Part shown: one piece after another, positions 46,101 to 56,700 of the stretch
How positions within the stretch are numbered: position 1 is the first letter of the stretch
How the letters are laid out: every line of letters begins with the position of its first letter
Assembly (NCBI GenBank): GCA_030761205.1
Contig: JAULJL010000028.1
Span: forward strand, 11,762,001-11,826,000
Direction: 5' to 3'
DNA: 64,000 nucleotides
From: Fremontodendron californicum
Lineage: Eukaryota > Streptophyta > Magnoliopsida > Malvales > Malvaceae
The notes under the pieces: model-generated
Told to the model about the DNA's origin: nothing
Databases searched by the model: none
Seen by the model: the letters and a program-made list of their open reading frames with translations, nothing else
Position numbers and translations under genes: made by a program

Positions 46101-47632
46101 TTGGAGCGGGCGTTATATGTTCTTTGCTTGTGCAAATGGTTTTGATGACCCAGTGATAGTTAAAGATATGTAATGTCATGATTGAATGATGTAATGCTTG
46201 CTTAGGGGGCTTGTGGTTGTTTCATGCTGCTAGACCTAATGGGGGACTGAGAAAAATATCCGAACCATTGAATGAACAAAATATTGATAATTCTTGTTTT
46301 CATGGTCCTTAAAACTCTATGGAGCCATGTAAAGGATGAGCGGAGTCTATATCAGACTTATTGTTTTGGGAAACTTCCCGGTCTATGACTGAGCCTTTAA
46401 TTCTGTTTTCTTCTGGATTGCTTTTCGTAGAAATACCAGCTTTGCAGTTTGGATTGGAGTTGATGTTTTTGGTAACTATTCTTTTTCAGCTAGCATGATT
46501 GAAATTGGGAGTGCATGCTACACTATGTTGTTGACTGGGGAGGATGGTAGTTAGGACCAGAAGGGGGCCATGCCCCGTCCCCACCCATCCACCCCACAGA
46601 CACACTACTGTTAATCTTAGATTAGAAAATCTCATGTTTTATATTATTTTTAACTTTGGCTCTGCTAGTGATTGGTGTAATCTATGTTATCCGGACTTGG
46701 AGGTGAGTGTCAGATATAGGTATGTGTCCGACATGGGTATGTTCAATTTTTTCTAAGTTTTTTCATATATTTGGAGGATCATACCTTATACCCATGTCCG
46801 AATATGTATCAGACATAGGTGTTGGAAGGAAAATGAAGAGTCCGGGTAATATAGAGTGTAATATTCTTTTTCCTCTTTAGGCAATATTCTTTCTTTTTCT
46901 TTAAATGGAGCATAAATTAGTAACCTGAATGTGAATGTGCAAATAACTACGATAGATTGACGGAAATATAACTTATGTGAATTGCAGATCTTTAATGAGT
47001 TCAATGCTCGGAAGCCAGATGAAATGAACATTTTCAATGGACTTAGTAAAAACTATCTGTTTATGGGAATAGTGGCAATAACTGTAATACTTCAGGTGAG
47101 ATTTGTTAGCAATCCATCTGGTTGGCAATGGCATTTTATTTTATAGATTTTTCTTGGTACTACATTCTGTTTCTTGTTGTCCAGGTTATTATCGTCGAGT
47201 TTCTCGGCAAGTTTGCTAAAACTGTGCAGCTTAACTGGAAGCTGTGGCTAATTTCAATTGCTATTGGTTTTGTCAGGTTGGTAGCTTTTTCAATGGCAGA
47301 TTCTAAGTTAAAAGTTAATCAAATTTTTTTTTTTTGGCAAAATAATTCAGTTTTCACACTTCTGAGATTATCTTCACAGTTCATCATCTTATTATTGTTT
47401 TTTTTTTGTTTTTGTAAAATTAGTTGGCCCCTTGCATGCCTTGTGAAGCTGATACCTGTTCCAAAAACTCCTGTCAGCAAGATCTTTTCAAGAAAGTTTT
47501 GTGGTCGAAGAAATCGAAGTAAGAATCTTTATATTTGTCTATATAACTTATTTAAGATGTCAATTTGACGATATGCTAAGTGTTGGGTTATTTCTTTCAC
47601 TCGATCTTTCAGGTAGTCGTCAGAAAGCATGA
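25200..47632 (+). CDS. ACA10: Autoinhibited plasma-membrane-type Ca2+-ATPase (ACA8/ACA10-like)
   Basis: A P2B calcium pump that uses ATP to export Ca2+ from the cytosol, probably at the plasma membrane as for ACA8/ACA10. The 34 exons splice by eye into 1078 codons plus TGA, close to the family's usual 1,070. Residues 52-77 (RRWRQASLVLNASRRF onward) match the N-terminal calmodulin-binding autoinhibitory region. Other landmarks: TGES 314-317, PEGLP 444-448, phosphorylation site DKTGT with Asp487, KGAAE 607-611, TGDGTND 793-799. The start is the first ATG in frame with the conserved DVEAG and NAPIDRLRRWR. The C-terminus is short, as expected when regulation is N-terminal. All introns are GT-AG except intron 17 (GC-AG). 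No stop or shift was seen. The ACA10 symbol rests on N-terminal resemblance; ACA8 is the near alternative. Confidence 0.97.
26784..27131. mobile_element. 348-bp hAT-like element in intron 1 of the Ca2+-ATPase
   Basis: Left end tagagccgcaaagctgaac; the right end on the other strand is tagaggtgtcaaatgagc. The interior is mostly repeats of aacccgaa with variants. Flanking 8-mers agtatcat (26776-26783) and ggtgtcgt (27132-27139) match at five positions, and the three differences are all A/G transitions, so the target duplication is plausible but decayed. Confidence 0.65.
27881..28298. repeat. Possible MITE in intron 3 of the Ca2+-ATPase
   Basis: The left side reads aggttctgtttgataaattg and the complement of the right side reads aaaggtgaattgaaaaaacc. 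Several gaaaa/ttcaatg words recur in inverted order, as in an old inverted-repeat element. No clear target duplication was found. Confidence 0.35.
28541..29999. other. Rest of intron 3, no recognised element
   Basis: A purine-rich patch at about 28550-28690 is the only compositional oddity. No gene, RNA or terminal repeats were identified between it and exon 4. Confidence 0.5.
32190..33072. other. Unrecognised, more GC-rich stretch in intron 7
   Basis: This part is less AT-rich than normal intron sequence here and has a sharp flank at the hAT insertion. Scattered phrases such as ttgtggcaacaacttac look like worn coding DNA, perhaps an old retroelement gag, but no continuous frame or motif confirms this. 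The same sequence context resumes after the hAT at 34035. Confidence 0.35.
33081..34026. mobile_element. 946-bp hAT-like element carrying promoter-like DNA, in intron 7
   Basis: Starts taggggtataaacgag and ends ctcgattacagcccta, with exact 8-bp target duplications ccaccaag at 33073-33080 and 34027-34034. Both ends (about 33100-33250 and 33840-34020) are packed with the word tcgagc and variants. The middle, about 33260-33840, is different: TATA-like atatatatac, the telo-box 9-mer aaaccctaa at 33319-33327, a pyrimidine-rich leader-like stretch, then intron-like sequence. That layout resembles the promoter and leader of a ribosomal-protein-type gene. No transposase is present. Confidence 0.88.
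34642..35002 (-). mobile_element. TRIM retrotransposon with identical LTRs, in intron 7
   Basis: Two 154-bp LTRs, 34642-34795 and 34849-35002, look identical by eye. They start tgatgcagggcaatc and end atgctcctgcatca, so each LTR also has inverted ends. Between them are only 53 bp. The minus strand there reads ttggtatcagag next to the LTR at 34849, the tRNA-iMet primer site, so the element lies antisense to the host gene. Target duplication atata lies at 34637-34641 and 35003-35007. The internal part also reads ggttcgaaactc on the minus strand, which resembles a tRNA B box. It codes for nothing and must rely on another element's proteins. Confidence 0.93.
37561..37562 (+). other. GC splice donor of intron 17 (GC-AG intron)
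   Basis: Exon 17, which encodes the phosphorylation site, ends aatcag and is followed by gcaagt. The acceptor is ctgtacag before 38660. The flanks are otherwise a strong donor consensus, as is usual for GC-AG introns. No alternative GT donor keeps the DKTGTLTLNQ-MTVVEAY junction. Confidence 0.85.
37563..38640. other. Intron 17 interior, no recognised element
   Basis: AT-rich, with repeated ttataattcataattt-like words near 38150-38320. No terminal inverted repeats or reading frame were identified. Confidence 0.5.
43952..45587. other. Intron 28, no recognised element
   Basis: The stretch is AT-rich with a tatatatactatatagtatataa palindromic patch near 44291. A moderately conserved-looking area at 44460-44600 shows no element ends I could confirm. 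Confidence 0.45.
46015..46100 (+). repeat. 43-bp tandem duplication in intron 30
   Basis: The phrase ttaccacttttaagcacg and the rest of a 43-bp unit through gtgttttttcttctt occurs twice in direct succession with no difference by eye, pointing to a recent duplication. Confidence 0.85.
46687..46850. repeat. Short inverted-repeat (MITE-like) sequence in intron 30
   Basis: Left end ttatccggactt, right end gagtccgggtaat, which are imperfect inverted repeats. The words tgtccgacatgggtat and atacccatgtccga form an internal stem. No clear target duplication. Confidence 0.45.
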
Positions 47633-47789
47633 AGCATGGCTCACATCTTTAGCACATTGACACATACCTGTGTATAAGTTTACTGATTTACTTGCCATTT
47701 TCACCTCCTTTTCGGATGACAATATTAATTAGGAAAAAGACCCGTGTTAGGTTGCGGTCGTTTTTTATTTTTGTAATAATATAAAGATA
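47633..47789 (+). other. Probable 3' untranslated region of the Ca2+-ATPase
   Basis: The sequence directly after the TGA is less repetitive than what follows. No strong aataaa signal is seen before the tandem array begins, so the 3' end is uncertain. Confidence 0.4.
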
Positions 47790-48021
47790 ATATTATAAAC
47801 ACATAAATTAATGTGTAAAAGTAATTATTAATGTAATTTTTTTTATATATAATTTATAATCTTTTGAAAACAAAAATTAAAAAATAACAAGAATACGTGA
47901 TGAAAATAATTTTTTTAATTGAATTACTAAGATAAATTATTTAAAATATGTTATGAATTGAGATACGACATGAATATATAAATGTTTTTTTAAATTGAAT
48001 CACTGATAAATTATCTAAAAT
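47790..48021. repeat. Left part of a tandem array, cut by a hAT-like element
   Basis: It contains the array's hallmark phrases in diverged form: ttaatgtgtaaaagtaattatt, ttgaattactaagataaat and tatgttatgaattgagatacgac. The array resumes at 51577 beyond the inserted element. Confidence 0.75.
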
Positions 48022-48639
48022 TAGAGGAGGCAAACGGGCCGGTTCGGGTGGGTTTGGATTGGGTTGTCATTTGATTCGGGTTGTTTCGGGTTTGAGTTTA
48101 TTTCGGATTTAGATCATTTTGAATTTAGATCATTATGGATTTGGATATTTTCAGATTTGGATAATTTTGGATTCAGGATCAAAATTATCGGTTATATCGG
48201 GCTCGGGTCATTTCGGATAAAGGTTTTTTCGAGCTTGAATTATTTCGGATTCGGATCGGTTGGAGTTTGGGTCGACCTAGACGGATTCAATAATTTTGGA
48301 ACTTTTTAAGTTATAAATATATATTTTTTTAATTTCGAATGTAATGATTAATTTTACTTACAAAAATATTAAATTAAAATTTTAAAAATTAATAAATATT
48401 TATATTTATATAAATATAAATTATATAATAATTTTATTCTATAAATTGAGAATTAATATTTTATATTTTATATGTGAATATTGTATATTATTTTTTTTAG
48501 TCTAAAAGTTCAAATAAAAGCTAAATAATAAGTTCGATATATTTACTTATTCTATGAATAAAAAAGAATTTGTATATTTTGACTTCTTATTATTTTGCAA
48601 TTGTTATATACTTATATTTTTAAAATTTTATGATGTTCA

Positions 48640-50745
48640 GTATCGAATATAGATATAATTAATTATAAGATTTTTTTGTTTTGTTTTATAAGTAAGTTAA
48701 ACTAAATATAAAGTAATACTAAAAAAGTAAAAGTCAAAAATTATTGGGCTGCATGTAAAAAAACATTAGAAAGAAACAAGTTATAAATAAAGCCTACTAA
48801 ACATTTATATAAGTGACTTTTACTCTTAACCCAATAACTCATTGGACTCTTAAAGTCACTTAGTCCAACAAAATTTTATTTTTATTTTGCTTTATTAGGC
48901 TTTTTTAGTTATTGTGTTATAATTTTTTTAAGAAGATTTTAAATTTTCAAGAATTTGTTCTTATATTTATATATTTTTATTTGGATATAATTATAAATAC
49001 TAATATAAGAACATTAGATTTAATTGTATACACTAATTGACCAAATGTTTAATTAAAATGGTGAATAGTAAACACTTAAAGAATATCAATTAATTGATTT
49101 AATTTTAATAATTAATACTTAGAAATTTTAAGAAACTATGATATATAAAAGCTAATTTATATACTATTGATATAATTTTGATATTTGATATTGAATATAC
49201 CTTTTTTTTTTGTTTTATGAGTTAAAATAAATATAAAGTGACATTAAAAAAAAAAAATTAAAAATCATTTGGCTACATTTTAAAAAGGGATAATGTCATG
49301 AATAGCACCTGAAATTTATCAAATTTGTTAATGTGCTACATGTACTTTAAAAATGTTCAATGTGGTACCTGTACTATAAAACCGTGTATCAATGTGGCAC
49401 TTTGACTTAACACCGTTAAATATAGATGATGATGTGACATTGACCAATCAGGTGATGACACGTGGCAGCACCTGACTTTTTAGAAATTAATATATGAATT
49501 TTTGTAAGAAAAAAATAAAAAATATTTAAAAAATAAAAAAATATATTTAAAAATTTTTAAAAATTAAAGTTATTTTAAAAATTAATATCTAATTTTTTTA
49601 AAAATTTAAAAAATTATATTAAAATAATAATAATTTTAAAATCAAATTTTATTTTTTAAATTCAAAATTTTAAAAAATAACAAAATTAAAATATTTAACT
49701 AAAATTATTTTTAAATTATAAAATATTTTTAAATTAAATATTAAATAATTTATATATCTAAAATTTTTAAAAATATATTTTAAAAAAAATTATTTTTGAA
49801 AATTACAAAAATTAAATTATGAAATTATTTTAATTCTTTTAAAAAATATTTATTAAAAAATTACAAAAATTAAATTATTTTAATTATTTTTAAATTTTTA
49901 AAATTTTAAAATTTTTTTTAATTTTTTAAAATACTTTTTAATTTTTTTTTTAAAGTTAATACATACCACGTGTCATCATTATATTTTTAACATAATATTA
50001 TTATTTTTTAAAAATTAAAATAATAATTTTTTTAGTTAATACACGTGGCATTTTTATATGGTGTCACGTGTCAAGTTTTCATTGGATACAAAAGCCACGT
50101 CATCAATTTTTAATAGTGTTACTGATAGGTAGTACAACAGCACACGGAGTGTAAACTTTAAGTACCAAAATAGACATTTTTAAAGTAGAGGTACTACATT
50201 GACAAATTTGATAAACTTCAGGGGTCATTCATGATATTATCCCTTTTAAAAAACATCATTAGAAGAAATTAAGTTATAAATAAAATCTACTAAATATTTA
50301 TATAAATGATTTTTTCTCTTAACCCAATAACTCATTGGGCTTTTAGTCACTTAATCCAATAAAATTTTATTTTTAATTTTTTTCTTTATTAAGTATTTTA
50401 GTCATTGTATTATAATCTTTTTTAACAACATTTTAAATTTTCAAAAGTTTGTTTTTATATTTATATTTTTTATTTGGACATAATTATAAATACTAACTTA
50501 ATAACATTAAATCTAATTGTATACACTAATTGGTTTAACCTTAATAACATTATAAATACTAACATAATAACATTAGATCTATTTTTCAAATGTTCAATTA
50601 AATGTTGAATAGTAGATATTAAAAAATTACTAATTAATTGATTTAACCTTAATAATTAATACTTTAAATTTTATAAAATCATGATATGTAAAAGCTAATT
50701 TATATAGTAATTGATATAATTTTAATATTTGATCATTTTGACTTT
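48640..50745. repeat. Direct duplication of about 530 bp inside the 3.56-kb element
   Basis: Copy A (about 48640-49186) and copy B (from about 49187, interrupted by the MITE, to about 50745) share ttaagttataaataa, ctcttaacccaataactc, attggactctt or attgggctttt, and ataattataaatactaa. Copy B has visibly diverged. The MITE entered copy B only. Confidence 0.75.
49287..50243. mobile_element. 957-bp Mutator-type MITE with long inverted repeats
   Basis: Starts gggataatgtcatgaatag; the complement of its end starts gggataatatcatgaatg. Similarity between the two ends continues for roughly 200 bp and includes tatcaaatttgt, gtaccct-like words and acacgtg. The 9-bp direct repeat ttttaaaaa lies at 49278-49286 and 50244-50252, the length expected of Mutator-like elements. 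The core is almost pure A/T. No protein is encoded. Confidence 0.85.
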
Positions 50746-50943
50746 AACATTAAATATAATCAAATAATAATTATCTAATATATTATAATATTGAATATCA
50801 GACATTATTACAAACAGTATCGATTATCATTCATCAAAATTATTTAATATGAATAATTGGTCAATTATTTATCTTAGCCCTTAATAATTAGAAATTTTAG
50901 GATACTTTGACGTGTAAAAACTAGTTTATATTAAACTATGTTG

Positions 50944-51350
50944 ATCAGTGTTGTCAAGGGTGCAGGTGCACTCTATGCCTTAAAACTCTTATCTTGTCTA
51001 AGACGCAAGACATAAAAACGCTCACCTGAGTGAGGTAAGGCGCAATATGTATATGTGCGTGTTTTCGTATGTGTGTCTGTGTATACATATGAAATAAACT
51101 TAAGATATATAATTATGATAATAAACTCTAAAGAGTGATCCAGTTTATCCTACAAAATATTAGAATATAATTTTATATTTAATGTGTTTCATTTTATTTT
51201 ATAATCCAATTTAAAGATTCACTATTAATCTTTTTTTTATTGATAATACATTATTGATATAATTATATAATAATTATAAATACTTTTTCATAAATAAAAT
51301 ATTTTATTTAAGAAAATTTTTATCATTTATTTATTTTTAATAAAATTATA
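50944..51350. repeat. One-ended fragment of a cagtgttgtcaa-type repeat
   Basis: From tcagtgttgtcaagggtgcag the sequence runs through gcgcaatatg and cacctgagtgaggtaaggcgc. This resembles the end of a plant hAT-like repeat that starts cagtgttgtcaaaggcg. The matching other end was not found, so it is a fragment or is truncated. Confidence 0.45.
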
Positions 51351-51576
51351 TAATTATAGTTCGGGTTTTCTCGGTTATAAATTCGGTTTTTTACGGGTTT
51401 CGGATCAGATCGATTTCGTGCTCGGATCGTAGCGGATTTAGGCTTTTACGGGTTCGAGTTTTTTCGGATTCGGATTTTTTTGGGTTCGGGCCTTTGACTC
51501 TTTTTGTCAATTAGGATTGGATTGGATTCAGTCTCGGGTTGGCTCGGGCAGGTTCGAGCCTGCTTTGCCAGCTCTA

Positions 51577-53800
51577 TGTAAAATATGAGATAAATTGAGA
51601 CACGACACAAACTCAACATAGAAAAAATAATTAAAACGCAACACGAAAATAACATGAACATGATACGAATACACAAACATGTAAAAAGTTGTATAAATTA
51701 TTAACGTGTAAAACTAATTATTAACGTGTAAAAATTTATATAAATTATTAACGTGTAAAACTAATTATTAACGTGTAAAAATTTATATAAATTTTAATAC
51801 TTTAAAAATAACACGAATATACAAATTTTTTTCTAAATTGAATAACTATGATAAATTATGCAAAATATGTCATGAATTGAGACATGACACGAACACAACA
51901 TAGAAAAAATAATTAAAACACAACGAAAAATAACATGAACACGACATAAATACACGAACGTGTAAAAATATACATAAAACTAATTATTAACGTGTAAATT
52001 ATTTTATAAATTTATAATAATTTATATAAATTATTAACGTGTAAAACTAATTATTAACGTGTAAAGTTTATATAAATTTATAATATTTTGAAAACAAAAA
52101 AATAACACGAACATGAACACAATTTTTTTACTAAATTGAATAACTATGACAAATTACGCAAAATATGTCATGAATTGAGATATGACACGAACACAACATA
52201 GAAAAAATAATTAAAATACCATGAAAAATAAAATGAACACGACATAATACACGAACGTGTAAAAATATACATAAAACTAATTATTAACGTGTAATTTTTT
52301 TTATTTATAAATTTATAATAATTTATATAAATTATTAACGTGTAAAACTAATTATTAACGTGTAAAAATTTATATAAATTTATAATACTTTGAAAACACA
52401 AAAAATAACACGAAGACGAACACAATTTTTTTACTAAATTGAATCACTATGATAAATTATGCAAAATATGTCATAAACTGAGACACGACACAAACACACA
52501 AATTTTTCTCTAAATTGAATAACAATGGCAAACTATGTAAAATATGAGATGAATTGAAACACGACACAGACATAACATAGGAAAAATAATTAAAATACAA
52601 TACGAAAAATAACATGAACATGATATTAATACACGAACGTGTAAAAAAATACATAAAATAAATTATTAACGTGTAAAAATTTATATAAATTTATAATACT
52701 TTATATAAATTATTAACTTGCAAAACTAATTATTAACGTGCAAAAATTTATATAAATTTATAATATTTTGAAAACACAAAAAAATAACACGAATATGAAC
52801 ACGTCACGAACAAACAAATTATCTTCTAAATTGAATCACTATGACAAATTATGCAAAATATGTCATGAATTGAGACATGACACGAACACATAAATTTTTC
52901 TCTAAATTGAATCAGAATGACAAATTATGTAAAATATGAGATGAATTGAGACATAGCACGAACACAATATAGGAAAAATAATTAAAACACAACATGAAAA
53001 ATAACATGAACACGACACGAACACACGAATGCATAAAAATATACTTAAAACGAATTATTAATGTGTAAAAATTTATAATATTTTATATAAATTATTAAAG
53101 TATAAAACTAATTATCAACGTGTAAAAATTTATAAAAATTTATAATACTTTGAAAAAAAAAAACACGAACATGTCACGAACACACAAATTTTTCTCTAAA
53201 TTGAATCACTGTGATAAATTATGCAAAATATATCATGAATTGAGACACGACGCGAACACACACTTTTTTTCTCTAAATTGAACCACAATGACAATAATGT
53301 AAAATATGAGATAAATTGAGACACGACACAAACACAATAAATAGAAAAAATAATTAAAACTCAACTCGAAAAATAACATGAATACGACACGAATACACGA
53401 ACGCGTAAATATACACATAAAACAATTATAAATGTGTAAAAATTTATATAAATTTATAATACTTTATATATATTATTAACGTGTAAGATTAATTATTAAC
53501 GTGTAAAAATTTATATAAATTTATAATATTTGGAAAACACAAAAAAAAAAAAACACGAACACGTTACGAACACACAATTTGTCTCTAAATTGAATCACAA
53601 TGACAAATTATATAAAATATAAAATAAACTGAGACACAACACGAAACACAACATAGGAAAAATAATTAAAACACAACACGAAAAAGAACATGAACACAAC
53701 ACGAATACACGAACATTTAAAAATATACATAAAATAAATTATTAATATGTAAAAATTTATATAAATTTATAAGAAAAAAATAACACAAACACATAAAATT
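51577..53800. repeat. Tandem array, units of about 300-390 bp
   Basis: Each unit has, in order, aattgagacacgacacgaa, a cataggaaaaataattaaaa-like phrase, cacgaacgtgtaaaaata, several copies of aattattaacgtgtaaaa, ataaatttataatactttg and a-rich text back to aaattgaatcactatgac. The last phrase recurs near 51835, 52133, 52437, 52828 and 53200, giving spacings of 298, 304, 391 and 372 bp. The later units are longer because a local block (ctctaaattgaatcacaatgac) is doubled. No gene is present; short frames on the minus strand repeat with the units. Confidence 0.88.
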
Positions 53801-54833
53801 TTCTCAATTCTTTCTACCATATATATATTTTTTTCTCCTTTACTTTTTTCCTACCCCTCAACAACTAAAAAAAAATAAAAATTAAAGGGGCGACGAGGCC
53901 ACCCTCATTTTGCAGCAAAAACAACAAGATTTATCTAATGGATGTTCAAAGTACTTAGGGGTCCTATACTTGATTATGAGTAATTTAATTTTATTATTAT
54001 TTTTTATACAAAAAAAGTCGTAGTTTAAAGATAGGAGAAAGGGTTGCAGATATTGATATTTGAATTTCAGACTTTTTAAATATCATTTTTAAGGATGGTT
54101 GCATGAACTAATTGAATTAAGTTTGGAGTTCAATAATTTAATCTTATACTTTTGAATTTGAAGCAAGAAAGAAAAATTGTTAATGGAATTAATGGCATGC
54201 GTTAAAATGTTGATGTGGCGCATAGATTTCGATAATTTTTTGATTTGTTTTGTTAAAATGTTGACGTAAAATTTAAAATTGTTTTTTATTTACGGAATTT
54301 TTTGGACCAAAATATTTTTTGTTAACATGTGATATAGTATCCACGTGTCACAAAGATTTGGTTGTAAATGGGCATGAAAAACTTAGAAAACATTCTCTTG
54401 AATTTTTTTTAGATTCGAATCGATAGCTGATGATAGAAAATTCAAATATATTCTATTTTTCTTTTTTTTTTTTTTTATCCCAAAGACATTTTTGCTTTCG
54501 AAAAAAAAAAAAGAGATAAACAACTGATAAAATTAATTTTTTTTGCTCTTACATGAGAAAAAAGAAACGTACTCGGATCAAAGGCAAATAATATTTATGA
54601 AAATTTTAAAATTTAAAGCATGTGATTTACGTTAAAATTGATGTTTCATACCGTTTGTTCAAATTACTATGATTTTGGTTTCAGAAAATGAAGAAGCATC
54701 TAAAAATTTAAATTACAAATAATAGCATTTAAAATTCACTGTTAAATTTTCCACATTTATAACTTGTACATCCTAAATGGAAATTAAATTATATAATAAT
54801 GCTATGGAAATTTTTATCACAATTTTTTTAAAA
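53801..54833. other. Gene-free stretch
   Basis: AT-rich with poly-A and poly-T runs. No gene, terminal repeat or RNA was identified. Confidence 0.55.
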
Positions 54834-55050
54834 GAGATAATGTCACAAATGGTTTTTGAAATTTATCAAATCTTCTAATGTAGTATCTGTATTTTAAAAA
54901 TATCTATTTGGGTATTTAAAATTTCATTCTATGTATTAATATAGTACCTATTAGTAACTCTGTAAAATTTTTAAATTGCGTGGCTTATGTCCAATGACAA
55001 CATGACACGTGTCATTTTAATGCCACATCATATTAATAGGTCATCCACTT
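54834..55050. repeat. Fragment related to one end of the 49287-50243 MITE
   Basis: It reads agagataatgtcacaaatgg, then tatcaaatcttctaatgtag and later acatgacacgtgtc, in the same order as the MITE's left end. The matching second end is not seen, so this is a truncated or strongly diverged copy. Confidence 0.6.
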
Positions 55051-55427
55051 TCTCGACTACTTTTATTAAGTAAAAAAACCAAAATTAAAGAAAAAAACAA
55101 ATTTATTAACCCATTAAAAAAAAAAGATAACTCATTTAGAAAAAAAAACTCGAAAAATTCCTAAATTGAAACAATCCCGAAAGCCTAACCTTTCGAAACA
55201 GAGAGAAGGAAACTAAAGCTGTGAGTAATCCATCAAAACCCAAAATTAATTCGAAATAGACAAGTTAATCGATTGGGTTTTTGTTCCCGTTAGCAGCAGA
55301 TTAGGTTTTTGTTCTCATCGGCGACAAGAGAATTTGGTGGGAATCGTCAATGATTGAACTGAGTTTTTGCAAAGTGAAATTTGTGGGATTTTCGTAAGTC
55401 CATTAGTTGTATTTCTTGATTTTTTAC
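55051..55427. other. Short gene-free stretch before the Ogre-type LTR
   Basis: Nothing recognised. It includes the five bases before 55428 that should be duplicated at the far end of the retrotransposon, outside this window. Confidence 0.5.
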
Positions 55428-56089
55428 TGTAGACACCTAATTTTGTCCGGACCACTAAAACATATATATTTTCTTTCTAAATTGATGTTTCAGAATGTAA
55501 AAAGACTTTTTTCATCCTGCAGGTGATACCCCGAGACTTAGTTTAAGAGGGCGAGTATAAAAAGTCAAACTTAAAAAAGTCAACCCCGAAAAGTCATTCT
55601 CGAAAAGTCAACTACTGAAAAAGTCAACCTACTTTCAAAATCAAGATTTGAAGTTCAATTGAAAAATGGCGAAAGAATTTTGATAATCCGAGATATACAT
55701 CGAAAGATATGGAGTTCGGAAGTTGGGTTATGGAGATTTAGTAGAAAGGAAACCCTAATCCGGGAAATTTGGAGAAAAATGCTTAAACGATCGAATTGGT
55801 TGAAATTGAAGGTTCCAAATGAAAGATAAGCACTGACTACGGGTAATGGAGAAGTCACTTGAAAGAAAAACTGAAAGAAAAGTCAATCCGGGAGAAAACC
55901 GAGAATTAAGATTTTTGGTGGATTTCGGTGAAACTAGAAGAATTATAGAAATGACCCGACTTGATAAGAAAAAAGCCCCTAATGGATGAGGAGAGATTAA
56001 AATGGATAGCCCAAGGCTCAGTTTGAAGAAGATCTGAAAATCGAACTTGTTTTGAGCAAAACCGGGTTTCAGAGGCAAAAGGGTAAAAT

Positions 56090-56700
56090 TGGAAAATTTG
56101 GGAAAAATAGCAAATGAACTCCAAAAATTCTGAAAATTTGCAGATCTCGTTCTTAAATCATTTGCAAGAGATTGGCGAAAGAAAATCTTGATTCGGAGTT
56201 CGTTTGCAAAATGGCCAAATCCCGGGTCTCACTTGTAGTAATTCAAGAAGGAAAATCCCGAAAAATAGAAAATAAACTCCAAATCTTCTGAAAATTTGCA
56301 AATATCATTTTTAAATTAGTTGGAAGAGATTGGAGAAACAAATCTTGATTTGGAGTTCGTTTACAAAATGGCCAAATCCCGGGTCTCCTATGTAGTAATT
56401 CAAGAAGATAAATCCCAGAAAAATAGAAAATGGACTCCAAAAATTCTGAAAATTTGCAAATCTCATTTTTAAATTATTTAGAAGAGATTTACGAAAGAAA
56501 ATCTTGATTCAGAGTTCGTTTGCAAAATGGATAAATCCCGGGCCTCTTATGTAGTAATTCAAGTAGATAAATCCCGAAAAAATACCAAATGAGTTCCAAA
56601 AATTATGAAAACTTCCAGATCACACTTTTAAATTATTTGGATGAGATTGGTGAAGAAATTTTTTGATTTGGAGCTCGTTTAAAAAATGGTAAAATGTGGG
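56090..56700 (+). repeat. Four tandem units of about 159 bp in the Ogre LTR
   Basis: The phrase aactccaaaaattctgaaaa recurs near 56118, 56276, 56434 and 56595. Each is followed by tttgcaaatctcatttttaa, tgattcggagttcgtttgc and aaatggccaaatcccgggtc or close variants. A weaker fifth copy may lie near 56750. Confidence 0.85.

Larger units (their letters stand above)
25200..47632 (+). other. ACA10: Exon map of the Ca2+-ATPase gene
   Basis: Exons 1-12: 25200-25364, 27266-27382, 27467-27506, 30018-30127, 30216-30347, 30507-30596, 31833-31902, 35328-35398, 35478-35561, 35645-35722, 35806-35877, 36305-36388. Exons 13-24: 36466-36548, 36654-36762, 36865-36920, 37332-37374, 37477-37560, 38660-38797, 38901-38966, 39049-39147, 40250-40360, 40606-40776, 41948-42007, 42475-42639. 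Exons 25-34: 42723-42839, 43425-43523, 43628-43765, 43851-43951, 45588-45633, 45822-45944, 46988-47095, 47185-47276, 47424-47518, 47613-47632. The sum is 3,237 nt. Phase is kept at every junction. Most exons are short and start with G after an AG acceptor. Borders were read from splice consensus plus family conservation; alternative splicing cannot be judged. Confidence 0.9.
48022..51576. mobile_element. 3.56-kb hAT-like composite element
   Basis: Left end tagaggaggcaaacgggcc; the right end on the other strand is tagagctggcaaagcagg. Flanking 8-mers tctaaaat (48014-48021) and tgtaaaat (51577-51584) differ at one base, as expected of a hAT target duplication. About 250 bp at each end repeat the words tttcggattc and cgggttcg. 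The interior is very AT-rich, holds a large direct duplication and a nested Mutator-type MITE, and encodes no recognisable protein. It landed in a tandem array. Confidence 0.82.

Noticed and set aside
48064..48309. Phe/Asp/Gly-rich 81-codon frame
   Set aside because: It is the ttcggattt-type subterminal repeat of the hAT-like element read as protein.
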